Source: an uncultured Collinsella sp.
GTDB taxonomy: Bacteria > Actinomycetota > Coriobacteriia > Coriobacteriales > Coriobacteriaceae
Direction: 5' to 3'
Assembly: GCA_902494555.1 (NCBI GenBank)
Contig: CABUTR010000011.1
Span: 1 to 52,137, forward strand
Length of the DNA: 52,137 bases
Each line of letters begins with the position of its first letter. The first letter of the stretch is position 1. A program made the position numbers and the translations under genes. The notes under the pieces were generated by a model. That model saw only the letters and a program-made list of their open reading frames with translations. It was not told the origin of the DNA and did no database searches. This document shows positions 40,845 to 48,472 of the stretch, piece after piece.

Positions 40845-42698
40845 TTACATCTGCTCGGGCGCGGAAACGCCAACGAGGGTGAGCACCAGGGCGAGCGTCA
40901 CGCGGACGGCATCGCAAGCGGCCAGACGGGCACGCGAAAGCTCGGGGTCGACGGGACGGCCCTCGCTCGGCAGAACCTGGCAGGCAGCGTAGAAGCTGTG
41001 GAAATCGCCAGCGAGCTCCTCGGCAAAGTGCGTCAGACGGAACGGGGCGCGGTCGCGAGCGCAGCTGGCGATGAGGTCGGTGAGCTCGTTGAGCTTACGC
41101 GAAAGGGCGAGCTCGGTCGGGTCGGTCAGCAGCGAGTAATCGACGTTCTCACCGATGGCCTTGGCGGCGACGGCCTTCATGCCCATCTCGTCAGCCTGCT
41201 CGGGCGTAACGTCAGCGGCACGACGCAGGATGGAGCACACGCGGGCGTGAGCGTACTGCACGTAATAGACCGGGTTGGAGTTGTCGCGCTTCTTGACGGC
41301 CTCGATATCGAAGTCGACCATCTGGTTGGAGCTCTTGGAGATGAGCGTGTAACGAGCGGCGTCGGAGCCAACCTCGTCGACGAGCTCCTGCAGGGTCACC
41401 ATGGTGCCCTTGCGCTTGGACATACGGACGGGCTTGCCGTTACGCAGCAGGTTGACGAGCTGGCCCAGCAGAACCTCGAACTTGCCGGGGTAACCCAAGG
41501 CATCGCAGACGCAGCGGACGCGCTCGATGTAGCCGTGGTGGTCGGCGCCCCAGATGTCGATGACGTGGTCGACGCGCTGGAACTTATCCCAGTGATAGGC
41601 GACGTCGGAGGCAAAGTAGGTGTACTCGCCGTCGGACTTGATCAGCACGCGGTCCTTGTCGTCGCCCAGATCGGTGGAACGGAACCACAGGGCGCCGTCC
41701 TTGGTATAGAGGTAGCCCATCTTGTCGAGCTTCTCAAAAGCGCGGTCGACGGCGGAGGTGCCGGCGGTCTCGCCCTCGGTGTCCTTCACATACAGCGAGC
41801 GCTCGGAGAACCAACGATCGAAGTCGCAATTGACGGCGTGGCAGAGGTCGCGCATGTTGTCGACCATCTTTACGTAGCCGCGCTCGCGGAAGCTCTCCAT
41901 GCGCTCCTGAGGATCGGCGTCGACCCACTTATCGCCGTCGGTGCGCCAGAACTCAGCAGCCTCGTCGATGATGTAGTCGCCGCCGTAGGAATCCTTGCCC
42001 AGGGTCTCGGCAAAGTTGTCCTGATACGGATGGGTCTCGGGATGCTCGTCGTTCTCGTCGGCGACAAAGGCGTCGCGGTCGTCGATCAAGATCTTGTGAG
42101 CCTCGTCGATATCCACGCCCTGCTTGGCGATGATGTCAGCAAGCTGCATATAGCGCGTGCTGATGGAGTTGCCGAAGGTGTTCATCTGAGAGCCGTGGTC
42201 GTTGATGTAGAACTCACGCTGGATGTCGTAACCGGCGTGGTCCATGACGCGGCAGAGCGAGTCGCCCAGAGCGGCCCAGCGGCCGTGGCCGATGTGCATG
42301 GGGCCGACGGGGTTGGCGGAGACGAACTCGACCTGGGTCTTCAAGCCGCCACCGACGTTGGACTTAGCGAAGTCCATGCCCTTCTCGCGGGCCTCGCCAA
42401 AGATGGCATTCTTGACGGCGACGGAGAGGTAGAAGTTGATGAAGCCAGGGCCTGCGATCTCGACCTTCTCGATCGCGGGGTCCTCGGGCATATGGGCAAC
42501 GATGGCCTCGGCGATCTTGCGCGGGGCGCAGTGGGCCAGCTTGGCGGACTTCAGGGCCATGGTAGAGGTCCACTCGCCATGAGAAGTGTCAGCCGGTCGC
42601 TCGATGGCGCAATCGTCAAGTTCAAATGCGGAAAGGTCGCCGGCCTCCTGGGCCGCAGCAAGCGCAGCGCGTACCAGCTCTTCAATCTTCTCGGGCAT
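40845..42698 (-). CDS. argS: Arginyl-tRNA synthetase
   Basis: Predicted 617 aa from ATG 42698 with AGGAGG five bases upstream; the frame is open to 42788 but that start has no ribosome site. The N-terminal ArgRS-specific domain is followed by the class I HIGH motif in NPVGPMHIGHGRWAALGD, the KMSKS variant in VRMSKRKGTMVTLQEL, and a C-terminal DALR anticodon-binding domain ending in LALVLTLVGVSAPEQM. The protein charges tRNA-Arg in the cytoplasm and requires tRNA for adenylate formation. It is a single gene. The upstream region has TGCATAA motifs that could be ArgR sites. Confidence 0.97.
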   Translation of the reverse strand: MPEKIEELVRAALAAAQEAGDLSAFELDDCAIERPADTSHGEWTSTMALKSAKLAHCAPRKIAEAIVAHMPEDPAIEKVEIAGPGFINFYLSVAVKNAIFGEAREKGMDFAKSNVGGGLKTQVEFVSANPVGPMHIGHGRWAALGDSLCRVMDHAGYDIQREFYINDHGSQMNTFGNSISTRYMQLADIIAKQGVDIDEAHKILIDDRDAFVADENDEHPETHPYQDNFAETLGKDSYGGDYIIDEAAEFWRTDGDKWVDADPQERMESFRERGYVKMVDNMRDLCHAVNCDFDRWFSERSLYVKDTEGETAGTSAVDRAFEKLDKMGYLYTKDGALWFRSTDLGDDKDRVLIKSDGEYTYFASDVAYHWDKFQRVDHVIDIWGADHHGYIERVRCVCDALGYPGKFEVLLGQLVNLLRNGKPVRMSKRKGTMVTLQELVDEVGSDAARYTLISKSSNQMVDFDIEAVKKRDNSNPVYYVQYAHARVCSILRRAADVTPEQADEMGMKAVAAKAIGENVDYSLLTDPTELALSRKLNELTDLIASCARDRAPFRLTHFAEELAGDFHSFYAACQVLPSEGRPVDPELSRARLAACDAVRVTLALVLTLVGVSAPEQM

Positions 42699-42814
42699 AG
42701 GTCCTCCTTGTGTTAAAGCCCCCGAGCTCTTGGTCACTCGTAGGGCAAAAGCCAGAGTTTGTAGCACTCTATCACAAGCGACGGGCACTGTCGCAGGGTA
42801 AAGCTAATAGATAT

Positions 42815-42977
42815 TGCATATGCACAAAATTGACTACAGCTTGTATGGAGTCACTCAAAGATGCCAGTCTGCCTGCAAATTATGCACGCGTTGAAAATGC
42901 ATAAAGGTGTGAATGAGCTGCGTCTTTTATCGAATACTCTTACCTATCAGAGTTGTGTGCTTTTCCTGCATAAAGTG
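42815..42977. promoter_or_regulatory. Cluster of TGCATA-type palindromes between argS and carD
   Basis: TGCATATGCA (42815-42824), TTATGCA (42880-42886) paired with TGCATAA (42898-42904), and TGCATAAAGTG (42967-42977), which repeats TGCATAAAGGTG at 42898, lie within 165 bp. TGCATA is the core of actinobacterial ARG boxes, so ArgR control of argS is plausible; the assignment is inference. No gene lies in 42699-43040. Confidence 0.45.
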
Positions 42978-43040
42978 AGGATTTGCGCACGTCAGCGTGT
43001 TATTCTAGACATACGTAAATTCGTATAAGTTGGAGGTAGC

Positions 43041-43526
43041 ATGTTCTCAATCGGTCAACACGTCATTCATCCGGGTCAGGGAGTCTGCACCGTCGTCGGT
43101 TTCAGGGACGACACACCGCAGCCCATGCTGCTGCTCGAGACCAAGCAGGGACATGCGCAGACGATCCTCATGTACCCCGTGGCGCAGGCCGACCGTTTGC
43201 ACGCCGCCATCTCTCAGCAAGATGCCGAGCACCTGCTGAGCCACTACGACGAGCTGGAGTGCGACACCTTTACCGAGCGCAACAGCTCACTTGAGGAGAC
43301 GCACTTTAAGCAGCAGCTCAAGCTGGGTGCGCCCGAGACGGTCCGCGTGGCAAAGACCATGATGCACCGCATTCGCCAGGCCGAGGAAGCTGATAAAAAG
43401 CCCAGCTCCTACTACATGCGCGTACTCAAGGAAGCCAAACGCCGCTCCATCGAGGAGTTCGCTGTGGCCTTGGGCGTCACCGAGGAGGACGCTGAAGCCC
43501 GCCTAGCCCAAGCCGCCCTCAACTAA
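43041..43526 (+). CDS. CarD-family transcriptional regulator
   Basis: Predicted 161 aa; GGAGG lies six bases before ATG 43041. The N-terminal Tudor-like RNA-polymerase-binding domain begins MFSIGQHVIHPGQGVCTVVG and continues to ILMYPVAQADRL; the C-terminal helical part (YYMRVLKEAKRRSIEEFAVAL) is the DNA-binding region. CarD proteins stabilise open complexes at promoters, including rRNA promoters. An extended -10 box TGTTATTCT (42998-43006) lies ~35 bases before the start. The length equals that of typical CarD. Its stop codon is the first part of the hairpin repeat at 43525. Confidence 0.93.
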   Translation: MFSIGQHVIHPGQGVCTVVGFRDDTPQPMLLLETKQGHAQTILMYPVAQADRLHAAISQQDAEHLLSHYDELECDTFTERNSSLEETHFKQQLKLGAPETVRVAKTMMHRIRQAEEADKKPSSYYMRVLKEAKRRSIEEFAVALGVTEEDAEARLAQAALN

Positions 43527-43567
43527 CCTGCCAAAAAGGGACAGGTTTATTTTGGCAGGTTTTATCT
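43525..43567 (+). repeat. RAYT-linked hairpin repeat, copy 1
   Basis: ACCTGCCAAAA (43526-43536) pairs with TTTTGGCAGGT (43550-43560) around AGGGACAGGTTTA, then TTTATCTG follows. It starts at the TAA of carD. Copies 2 and 3 are at 44737 and 45506. The T-rich tail allows terminator function. Confidence 0.85.
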
Positions 43568-43593
43568 GGCCAAACGTCGATGAACAATTAGTA

Positions 43594-43640
43594 AATGGCC
43601 GGGCGCTCCGTTTTATTTTGAGCGCCCGGCCATTTTTCTA
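43594..43640 (+). terminator. Strong terminator after carD
   Basis: AAATGGCCGGGCGCT and AGCGCCCGGCCATTT form a 15-bp stem with a 15-base AT-rich loop, ending in TTTTTCT. It lies ~70 bases after the carD stop. Bases 43641-43882 upstream of the second RAYT show no gene. Confidence 0.9.
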
Positions 43641-43882
43641 TCTACGTAGAAATGCGTGAAGCCCATTTGCGACGTCTTCACACAAGAACAATCCAGCTCG
43701 ACGCTGGCAACGTCCGCATCCGCATCGAGGGCTCTCACCCCGCTCAATTACCATTAAAAAGCATCAATTTGAAAACGCAATAACATTTCGGCAGGTAGCA
43801 GCTATAGTCGGTGAACTGAATCTCGACAACCAATACCTCCCAATAAGGTATCTTCAGCCCATCCGAGCTAAAAGGAGGGGCC

Positions 43883-44641
43883 ATGCCGAGAAAACCTCGT
43901 TCAAAGTCACCGACTGGTTTTTTCCACGTCACATTGCGCGGGAACGGAGGGCAATTGCTGTTTGACGGTGACGAGGACCGAATCGCCTTGCTTCAAATCC
44001 TCGATGCGATCCTCCCCAAACACAATATTGAGCTTATCGCTTGGTGCCTTATGGGAAATCACATTCATCTGCTCGTCGACGATCCGGACGACCGCAAGAG
44101 CGACGCGATGCACGCGATAGCCGTATCGTATGCGGGCAGGTACAATGCACGCGCGGGTCATATCGGCCACGTATTTCAGGAGCGCTTCTGGGATTCGCCG
44201 ATTAAATCGGAGGAGTATCTGCTCGAAGCAATTCGATATATTCATTTGAATCCTCAAAAAGCAGGACTGGCGACATATGACGACTATCCATGGAGCAGCC
44301 ATCGTGAGTACCTAATGGGAGCAAGGTCTCGGCCGCATGTCACCGGGGACGTTGTCGACGCACTTTTTCCGACGCCGCGCTCATATCTCAAGTTCATGAA
44401 AAGTGTACCCACGCTGCCCTATCGTCCGAGCGCAACGGCAAAAGTGCGAGAGGAAGATCTAAGTGAATTTGGTGCGGCAGTCGTGCAAAACGTCGCGGGA
44501 TGTGCGCCCACAGAACTCAAATCCATCTCCAAGGCACTTCGCAACGAAGCGATACTGGCCCTTCGAAAAGAAGGGCTGACGATCAAACAGGTTCAGTTAT
44601 TAACCGGGTTGGGAACGTGGATTATAAAGAATGCCGCATAG
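43883..44641 (+). CDS. REP-associated tyrosine transposase (RAYT, Y1_Tnp family), second copy
   Basis: Predicted 252 aa; AAAGGAGGGGCC lies before ATG 43883. Motifs are TGFFHVTLRGNGGQLLF, the HxH in WCLMGNHIHLLV, the candidate catalytic Tyr in AVSYAGRYNARAG, AIRYIHLNPQKAG and YPWSSHREYLMG; a C-terminal helical region (LRKEGLTIKQVQLLTG) resembles a HTH. It is flanked by inverted copies of a hairpin repeat at 43525 and 44737, a REPtron-like layout. RAYTs cleave REP DNA in vitro in Enterobacteria and are thought to spread REPs. The protein appears intact. Confidence 0.92.
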   Translation: MPRKPRSKSPTGFFHVTLRGNGGQLLFDGDEDRIALLQILDAILPKHNIELIAWCLMGNHIHLLVDDPDDRKSDAMHAIAVSYAGRYNARAGHIGHVFQERFWDSPIKSEEYLLEAIRYIHLNPQKAGLATYDDYPWSSHREYLMGARSRPHVTGDVVDALFPTPRSYLKFMKSVPTLPYRPSATAKVREEDLSEFGAAVVQNVAGCAPTELKSISKALRNEAILALRKEGLTIKQVQLLTGLGTWIIKNAA

Positions 44642-44680
44642 TCACCTGCCGGCAACGACAGAATAGTCCCGAGGCGTCAC

Positions 44681-44730
44681 AAGAAAACGGAAACGCCTCC
44701 GCAGCTAAGAACTACAACGGAGGCGTTTCC
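44681..44730 (-). terminator. Terminator of the HD-domain gene
   Basis: GGAAACGCCTCC (44689-44700) pairs with GGAGGCGTTTCC (44719-44730). On the minus strand the 12-bp stem is followed by GTTTTCTT. It lies ~45 bases after the HD gene's stop. Confidence 0.8.
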
Positions 44731-44736
44731 GCAGAT

Positions 44737-44776
44737 AAAACATGCCAAAATAAACCTGTCCCTTTTTGGCAGGTTA
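44737..44776 (-). repeat. RAYT-linked hairpin repeat, copy 2
   Basis: Same element as at 43525 but on the opposite strand. The arms are CATGCCAAAA and TTTTTGGCAGG, with one mismatch in the first arm. It starts at the TAA of the HD gene (44774-44776). Confidence 0.85.
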
Positions 44777-45373
44777 GGCCTGGAAGGTGTCGCGGTCGGG
44801 CGCGAAGGACTGCATGGCCGCGATGGTGCGGTCAAAGAGCTCGGGGAGCTCCCAGCCCAGCATCTCGGCGCCCTGCGAAATCACGTCGCGCGAGCAGCCG
44901 GCGGCAAAGCGTTTGTCCTTGAACTTCTTCTTGAGCGACTTGGTCGTAAAGTCCATGACACTCTTGCTTGGGCGCATGATGACGGCGGCACCGATCAAGC
45001 CGGTGAGCTCGTCGCAGGCAAACAGAATCTTCTCCATCTGCAGTTCGGGCTTAGGCAGTGAAGCATTGAAATCGGACGTGTGCGTCTGGATAGCGCGGAT
45101 GAGCTCGGGCGATGCGCCCTCGCCTTCAAGGATCTCGGCCGCATAGATGGTGTGGTTCATGGGGTCGTCCTCATGCTCCTCCCAATCCAAGTCGTGCAGC
45201 AGGCCGACGATGCCCCAGAACTCCTCGTTCTCGGGGTCGAACTCGCGCGCAAAATAGCGCATGGTGCCCTCGACGGTCTCACCGTGGGTGATGTGGAACG
45301 GGTCCTTGTTGTGCTCGTTGAGCAGTTCGAACGCGCGGTCGCGGGTGATTCCGGCGGAAAGCGTCTGGGACAT
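44774..45373 (-). CDS. HD-domain phosphohydrolase
   Basis: Predicted 199 aa from ATG 45373 with AGGAGG seven bases upstream; the frame extends to 45745 but the upstream part overlaps proA in antisense. FHITHGETVEGTMRYFA gives the first His, WGIVGLLHDLDWEEH the HD pair, and ACDELTGLIGAAVIMRP the later Asp. This is the order of HD hydrolases that act on (de)oxynucleotides or small phosphates. Substrate is unknown. Both ends are bounded by the hairpin repeat: it stops in copy 2, and copy 3 lies 133 bases upstream of its start. Confidence 0.88.
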   Translation of the reverse strand: MSQTLSAGITRDRAFELLNEHNKDPFHITHGETVEGTMRYFAREFDPENEEFWGIVGLLHDLDWEEHEDDPMNHTIYAAEILEGEGASPELIRAIQTHTSDFNASLPKPELQMEKILFACDELTGLIGAAVIMRPSKSVMDFTTKSLKKKFKDKRFAAGCSRDVISQGAEMLGWELPELFDRTIAAMQSFAPDRDTFQA

Positions 45374-45464
45374 GGCAATACCTCCTGGTGATTCGGTGCT
45401 AGGACACGGTGTCACTATCGTATATCGCCGCGGCTCAAGCCGAAAGGCAGAAAAGGTTTGAGGA

Positions 45465-45495
45465 GAAAAAAGCCGGGCGAACGTGTGCCCGGCAA
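45465..45495 (-). terminator. Terminator of proA
   Basis: GCCGGGC (45472-45478) and GCCCGGC (45487-45493) form a 7-bp stem followed on the minus strand by six T. It lies 50 bases beyond the proA stop, past the hairpin repeat. Confidence 0.85.
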
Positions 45496-45505
45496 AACCG
45501 CAGAT

Positions 45506-45546
45506 AAAACCTGCCAAAATAAACCTGTCCCTTTTTGGTAGGTTTA
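45506..45546 (-). repeat. RAYT-linked hairpin repeat, copy 3
   Basis: Same orientation as copy 2, with CCTGCCAAAA and TTTTTGGTAGG as arms (one G-T pair). Its edge is the TAA of proA (45544-45546). It shares CCGCAGATAAAAC with copy 2 just before the first arm. Confidence 0.85.
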
Positions 45547-46830
45547 GGGACGGACCTGGCCGGTGCCGCGGAGCTTGTATTTGTAGGTGGTGAGGGCCTC
45601 GGCGGCGAAGGGTCCGCGGGCGTGGAGCTTTTGGGTCGAGATGCCGATCTCGGCGCCCAGGCCAAACTCGCCGCCATCGGTAAAGCGCGTGCTGGCGTTG
45701 GCGTACACGGCCGAGGCATCGACCGCATCGAGGAAGCGCTCGCAAGCATCCGTGTCCTCGGCAACGATGGCCTCGGAGTGCATCGTGCCGTAACGGTTGA
45801 TGTGCGCGATGGCCTCGTCCTCGTTTGCCACGACCTTCACGCTCATCTCGAGCGCCAGATACTCGCGACCCCAGTCCTCCTCAGTCGCGGCAACGTAGTC
45901 ATCACCCTCCACAAAGCCGGCGTCGGCGCATGCGGCGCACGTGGCCTCGTCGCCGTGAATGAGTACGCCGTGGTCATGCAGCACGGCCACGACCGCGGGC
46001 AAAAACGCATCGGCCACGGCACGGTCGACCAGCAGCGACTCGGCGGCATTGCACACGCCCACGCGCTGCGTCTTAGCGTTGACGATAATATTGAGCGCTT
46101 TATCGAAGTCGGCGGATTCATGCACGTAGATGTGGCAGTTGCCCGTACCTGTCTCGATCACCGGCACGAGCGACTCGCGCACGCAGCGCTGGATCAGGCC
46201 CGCACCGCCACGCGGAATGAGCACATCGACGATGCCACGAAGCTTCATGAGCTCGCCGGTGGCCTCGCGGTCGGTGGACTCGATCATCGAGACGGCCGTG
46301 CGCGGGCAGCCCTGCGACTCGAGGGCATCGGCCAGCAGCTCGGCAATCATGGCGCACGAGTGATAGGCCAGCGAACCGCCGCGCAGAATGCAGGCGTTGC
46401 CGGTGCGGATGCAGATGCCCGCGGCGTCGGCCGTCACGTTGGGACGCGCCTCGTACACCATGGCGACCAGGCCCAACGGCACGCTCACGCGGGTCAGGTC
46501 CACGCCACTTGCAAGCACGCGGTGGTCGAGCACGCGGCCGACGGGATCGGGCAGCTCGGCAAGCTTCTCCAAGCCGGCGGCCATGCCTTCGACGCGCTCG
46601 GGCGTCAGCAGCAGACGGTCGAGCAGTCCCGCCGAGGTACCCGCATCGCGCGCGGCGGACATATCGAGCTCGTTGGCGGCAACGATGGAATCGACGCCGT
46701 CGCGCAGCGCCGCGGCCATGGCGCGCACGGCCTCCTGGCGCTGGGCATCGCTCGCCGTGGCAAGCGCGCCCGAGGCGGCCTTGGCCTCAACGGCAAGATC
46801 GTGAACGTACGTGGCTATATCGACCGACAT
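45544..46830 (-). CDS. proA: Gamma-glutamyl phosphate reductase
   Basis: Predicted 428 aa; AAAGG is 10 bases before ATG 46830. ProA signatures are VPLGLVAMVYEARPNVTADA, NACILRGGSLAYHS, IPRGGAGLIQRCV, ETGTGNCHIYVHESAD, and the catalytic Cys in VGVCNAAESLLVD. EFGLGAEIGISTQKLHARGP is near the C-terminus. It reduces glutamyl-5-phosphate with NADPH to the semialdehyde in proline synthesis. proB lies 2.7 kb away with the same direction, separated by a convergent peptidase gene, so the two are not in one operon. The C-terminus ends normally at the repeat. Confidence 0.97.
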   Translation of the reverse strand: MSVDIATYVHDLAVEAKAASGALATASDAQRQEAVRAMAAALRDGVDSIVAANELDMSAARDAGTSAGLLDRLLLTPERVEGMAAGLEKLAELPDPVGRVLDHRVLASGVDLTRVSVPLGLVAMVYEARPNVTADAAGICIRTGNACILRGGSLAYHSCAMIAELLADALESQGCPRTAVSMIESTDREATGELMKLRGIVDVLIPRGGAGLIQRCVRESLVPVIETGTGNCHIYVHESADFDKALNIIVNAKTQRVGVCNAAESLLVDRAVADAFLPAVVAVLHDHGVLIHGDEATCAACADAGFVEGDDYVAATEEDWGREYLALEMSVKVVANEDEAIAHINRYGTMHSEAIVAEDTDACERFLDAVDASAVYANASTRFTDGGEFGLGAEIGISTQKLHARGPFAAEALTTYKYKLRGTGQVRP

Positions 46831-46943
46831 GGACGGCCCTTTCTCTTAGAAGTTTGCCAACCATGGTAGCCGATTTGCACGCGCCTTCGTCTACGGCGGT
46901 AGAATTGGTCAACCCGAAACACCGCAACGAACGGAAGTATCAC

Positions 46944-48362
46944 ATGGCGCTCATCACTTCGTACCACGTCCCCGGCCTGTATGTCGAGGACCACAGCATC
47001 GATATCCCCCTTGACTGGCGCGGCCTGGAGCCGATGCTCCTGGCCGTCGGCAGCACCATGCGCCGCGGCGCTATGCCGGCACCCATCGCCGGCGCGCCCG
47101 AGAGCATCAAGCTCTTCTATCGCGTGGTTTGCGCGCCCGACCGCATCAACGACGATCTGCCGCTGCTCCTGTTTTTGCAGGGCGGCCCCGGCGGCGAGAG
47201 CCCGCGTCCGTTGTCGCCCACAAGCGATGGCTGGATCGAGGAGGCCGTCAAGCACTTCCGCGTGGTCCTGCCCGACCAGCGCGGCACCGGACGCAGCAGC
47301 TGTGTTGACGGACGCACGATCGCGGCCTTGGGCGAGCGCGCCGAGGCAGCCGGCGCAGATGCGGCCCGCTCGCAGGCGGACTTCCTCAAGCGCCACCTCG
47401 CCAGCTCCATCGTGCGCGATTTTGAGTACCTGCGCCTGGTGGGCTTTGGAGGCAAGCCCTGGGCCACGCTCGGGCAGAGCTACGGCGGTTTTTTGACGCT
47501 GAGCTATCTGTCGCTCTTCCCCGAGGGCGTGGCGGCAAGCTTTACCTGTGGTGGCATTCCGCACGTGCCGGCGAGCGCCAGCGAGGTCTACGCGCACACC
47601 TTCCCGCGCATGGCCGCCAAGACGCAGCAGTATTACGACCGCTACCCCGCTGACGTCGCGCGCGTGGCAGCCCTGGCCGATGCGCTCGAGGCTCAGAAGC
47701 CCGTGCTGCCCGACGGCTCGCCGATGACGGTTGAGCGCCTACAGCTCATGGGCAGCGACTTTGGCATGAAGCCGAGCTTTGAGCGCATACATTGGATTAT
47801 CGATCACGCTTTTGTTGGCGGCGACGGCACGCTGACCTGCGGTGCCTCGGTATCTGACAGCTTTTTGATGCGCGCCTTCGAGCGCACCAACACACGCACG
47901 AATCCGCTGTACTGGACGCTTCAGGAGTTCATCTACGCCGACGGCGACACCATGCCCATTCGCTGGGCCGCGGCAGAAGAGAAGGCACACCGTGCCGAGT
48001 TCGACACGCTCGCGCGACCGCTCATGTTTACCGGCGAGGCCATGTTCCCGTGGATGTTTGAGCAGATGCCCGAGCTTATGCCGTTTAAGCCCGCCATGGA
48101 CCTGCTGATGGAAGACACCAGCTGGGACAAGATCTACGACCAGCAGCGCCTAGCCTGCAACGAGGTGCCACTCCAGGCCGCGGTGTATTTCGACGACATG
48201 TACGTCGATTCGGGCCTGCAGCTCGATACGCTCAGCCGTGTGGGTAACTCGCATGCCTGGGTGACCAACGAGTTCGAGCACGACGGTCTACACGGCAGCG
48301 TGGTGTTCAAGCACCTCTTCGACGAAGCCCTCAACCGCGGAGACCTGCGCCAGATCTTCTAG
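46944..48362 (+). CDS. Alpha/beta hydrolase, prolyl aminopeptidase-like (peptidase S33)
   Basis: Predicted 472 aa from ATG 46944 with GGAAG upstream; the open frame reaches back to 46509 over proA, which is antisense coding. FLQGGPGGESPRP is the oxyanion motif of S33 prolyl aminopeptidases, LPDQRGTGRSS follows, and the nucleophile Ser is in GQSYGGF. A ~180-residue cap domain precedes the region with Asp (AVYFDDMYVDSG) and His (NSHAWVTNEFEHDG). Such enzymes release N-terminal proline from peptides in the cytoplasm; no signal peptide is seen. Its site between proA and proB fits proline supply. It is divergent from proA by 113 bases. Confidence 0.88.
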   Translation: MALITSYHVPGLYVEDHSIDIPLDWRGLEPMLLAVGSTMRRGAMPAPIAGAPESIKLFYRVVCAPDRINDDLPLLLFLQGGPGGESPRPLSPTSDGWIEEAVKHFRVVLPDQRGTGRSSCVDGRTIAALGERAEAAGADAARSQADFLKRHLASSIVRDFEYLRLVGFGGKPWATLGQSYGGFLTLSYLSLFPEGVAASFTCGGIPHVPASASEVYAHTFPRMAAKTQQYYDRYPADVARVAALADALEAQKPVLPDGSPMTVERLQLMGSDFGMKPSFERIHWIIDHAFVGGDGTLTCGASVSDSFLMRAFERTNTRTNPLYWTLQEFIYADGDTMPIRWAAAEEKAHRAEFDTLARPLMFTGEAMFPWMFEQMPELMPFKPAMDLLMEDTSWDKIYDQQRLACNEVPLQAAVYFDDMYVDSGLQLDTLSRVGNSHAWVTNEFEHDGLHGSVVFKHLFDEALNRGDLRQIF

Positions 48363-48363
48363 C

Positions 48364-48416
48364 AAAGGAGTGTCCCCAACTGCCGGCACAAAAGGAACGT
48401 CCCCAAGTGCCGGCAC
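48364..48416. repeat. Tandem GTCCCCAA-TGCCGGCAC repeat
   Basis: GTCCCCAACTGCCGGCAC (48372-48389) and GTCCCCAAGTGCCGGCAC (48399-48416) repeat with a period of 27 bp just after the peptidase stop. GCCGGC is self-complementary. The GGGGAC word links it to the other REP-like elements. Confidence 0.75.
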
Positions 48417-48422
48417 GAGATA

Positions 48423-48472
48423 AAGAAAGACAGCGCTGCGGGAAAACGATCCGCAGCGCTGTCTTTCTTTAT
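48423..48472. terminator. Bidirectional terminator shared by the peptidase gene and proB
   Basis: AAAGAAAGACAGCGCTGCGG and CCGCAGCGCTGTCTTTCTTT form a 20-bp symmetric stem with a nine-base loop. The proB stop (48469-48471) lies at its edge. Confidence 0.93.

Noticed and set aside
40295..40882. Small plus-strand open frames in the rho-argS gap
   Set aside because: No ribosome sites and no recognisable protein pattern; the duplicated segment is better described as a repeat.
40998..42716. 572-codon open frame opposite argS
   Set aside because: argS on the other strand has all catalytic motifs; this frame is a high-GC antisense artefact.
42699..43040. T-box or other riboswitch upstream of argS
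   Set aside because: No specifier loop, AGGGTGGNACCGCG-like box or antiterminator is visible.
45535..46869. 444-codon open frame opposite proA
   Set aside because: proA is intact on the other strand; the frame is rich in Gly, His and Arg as expected for antisense of a high-GC gene.
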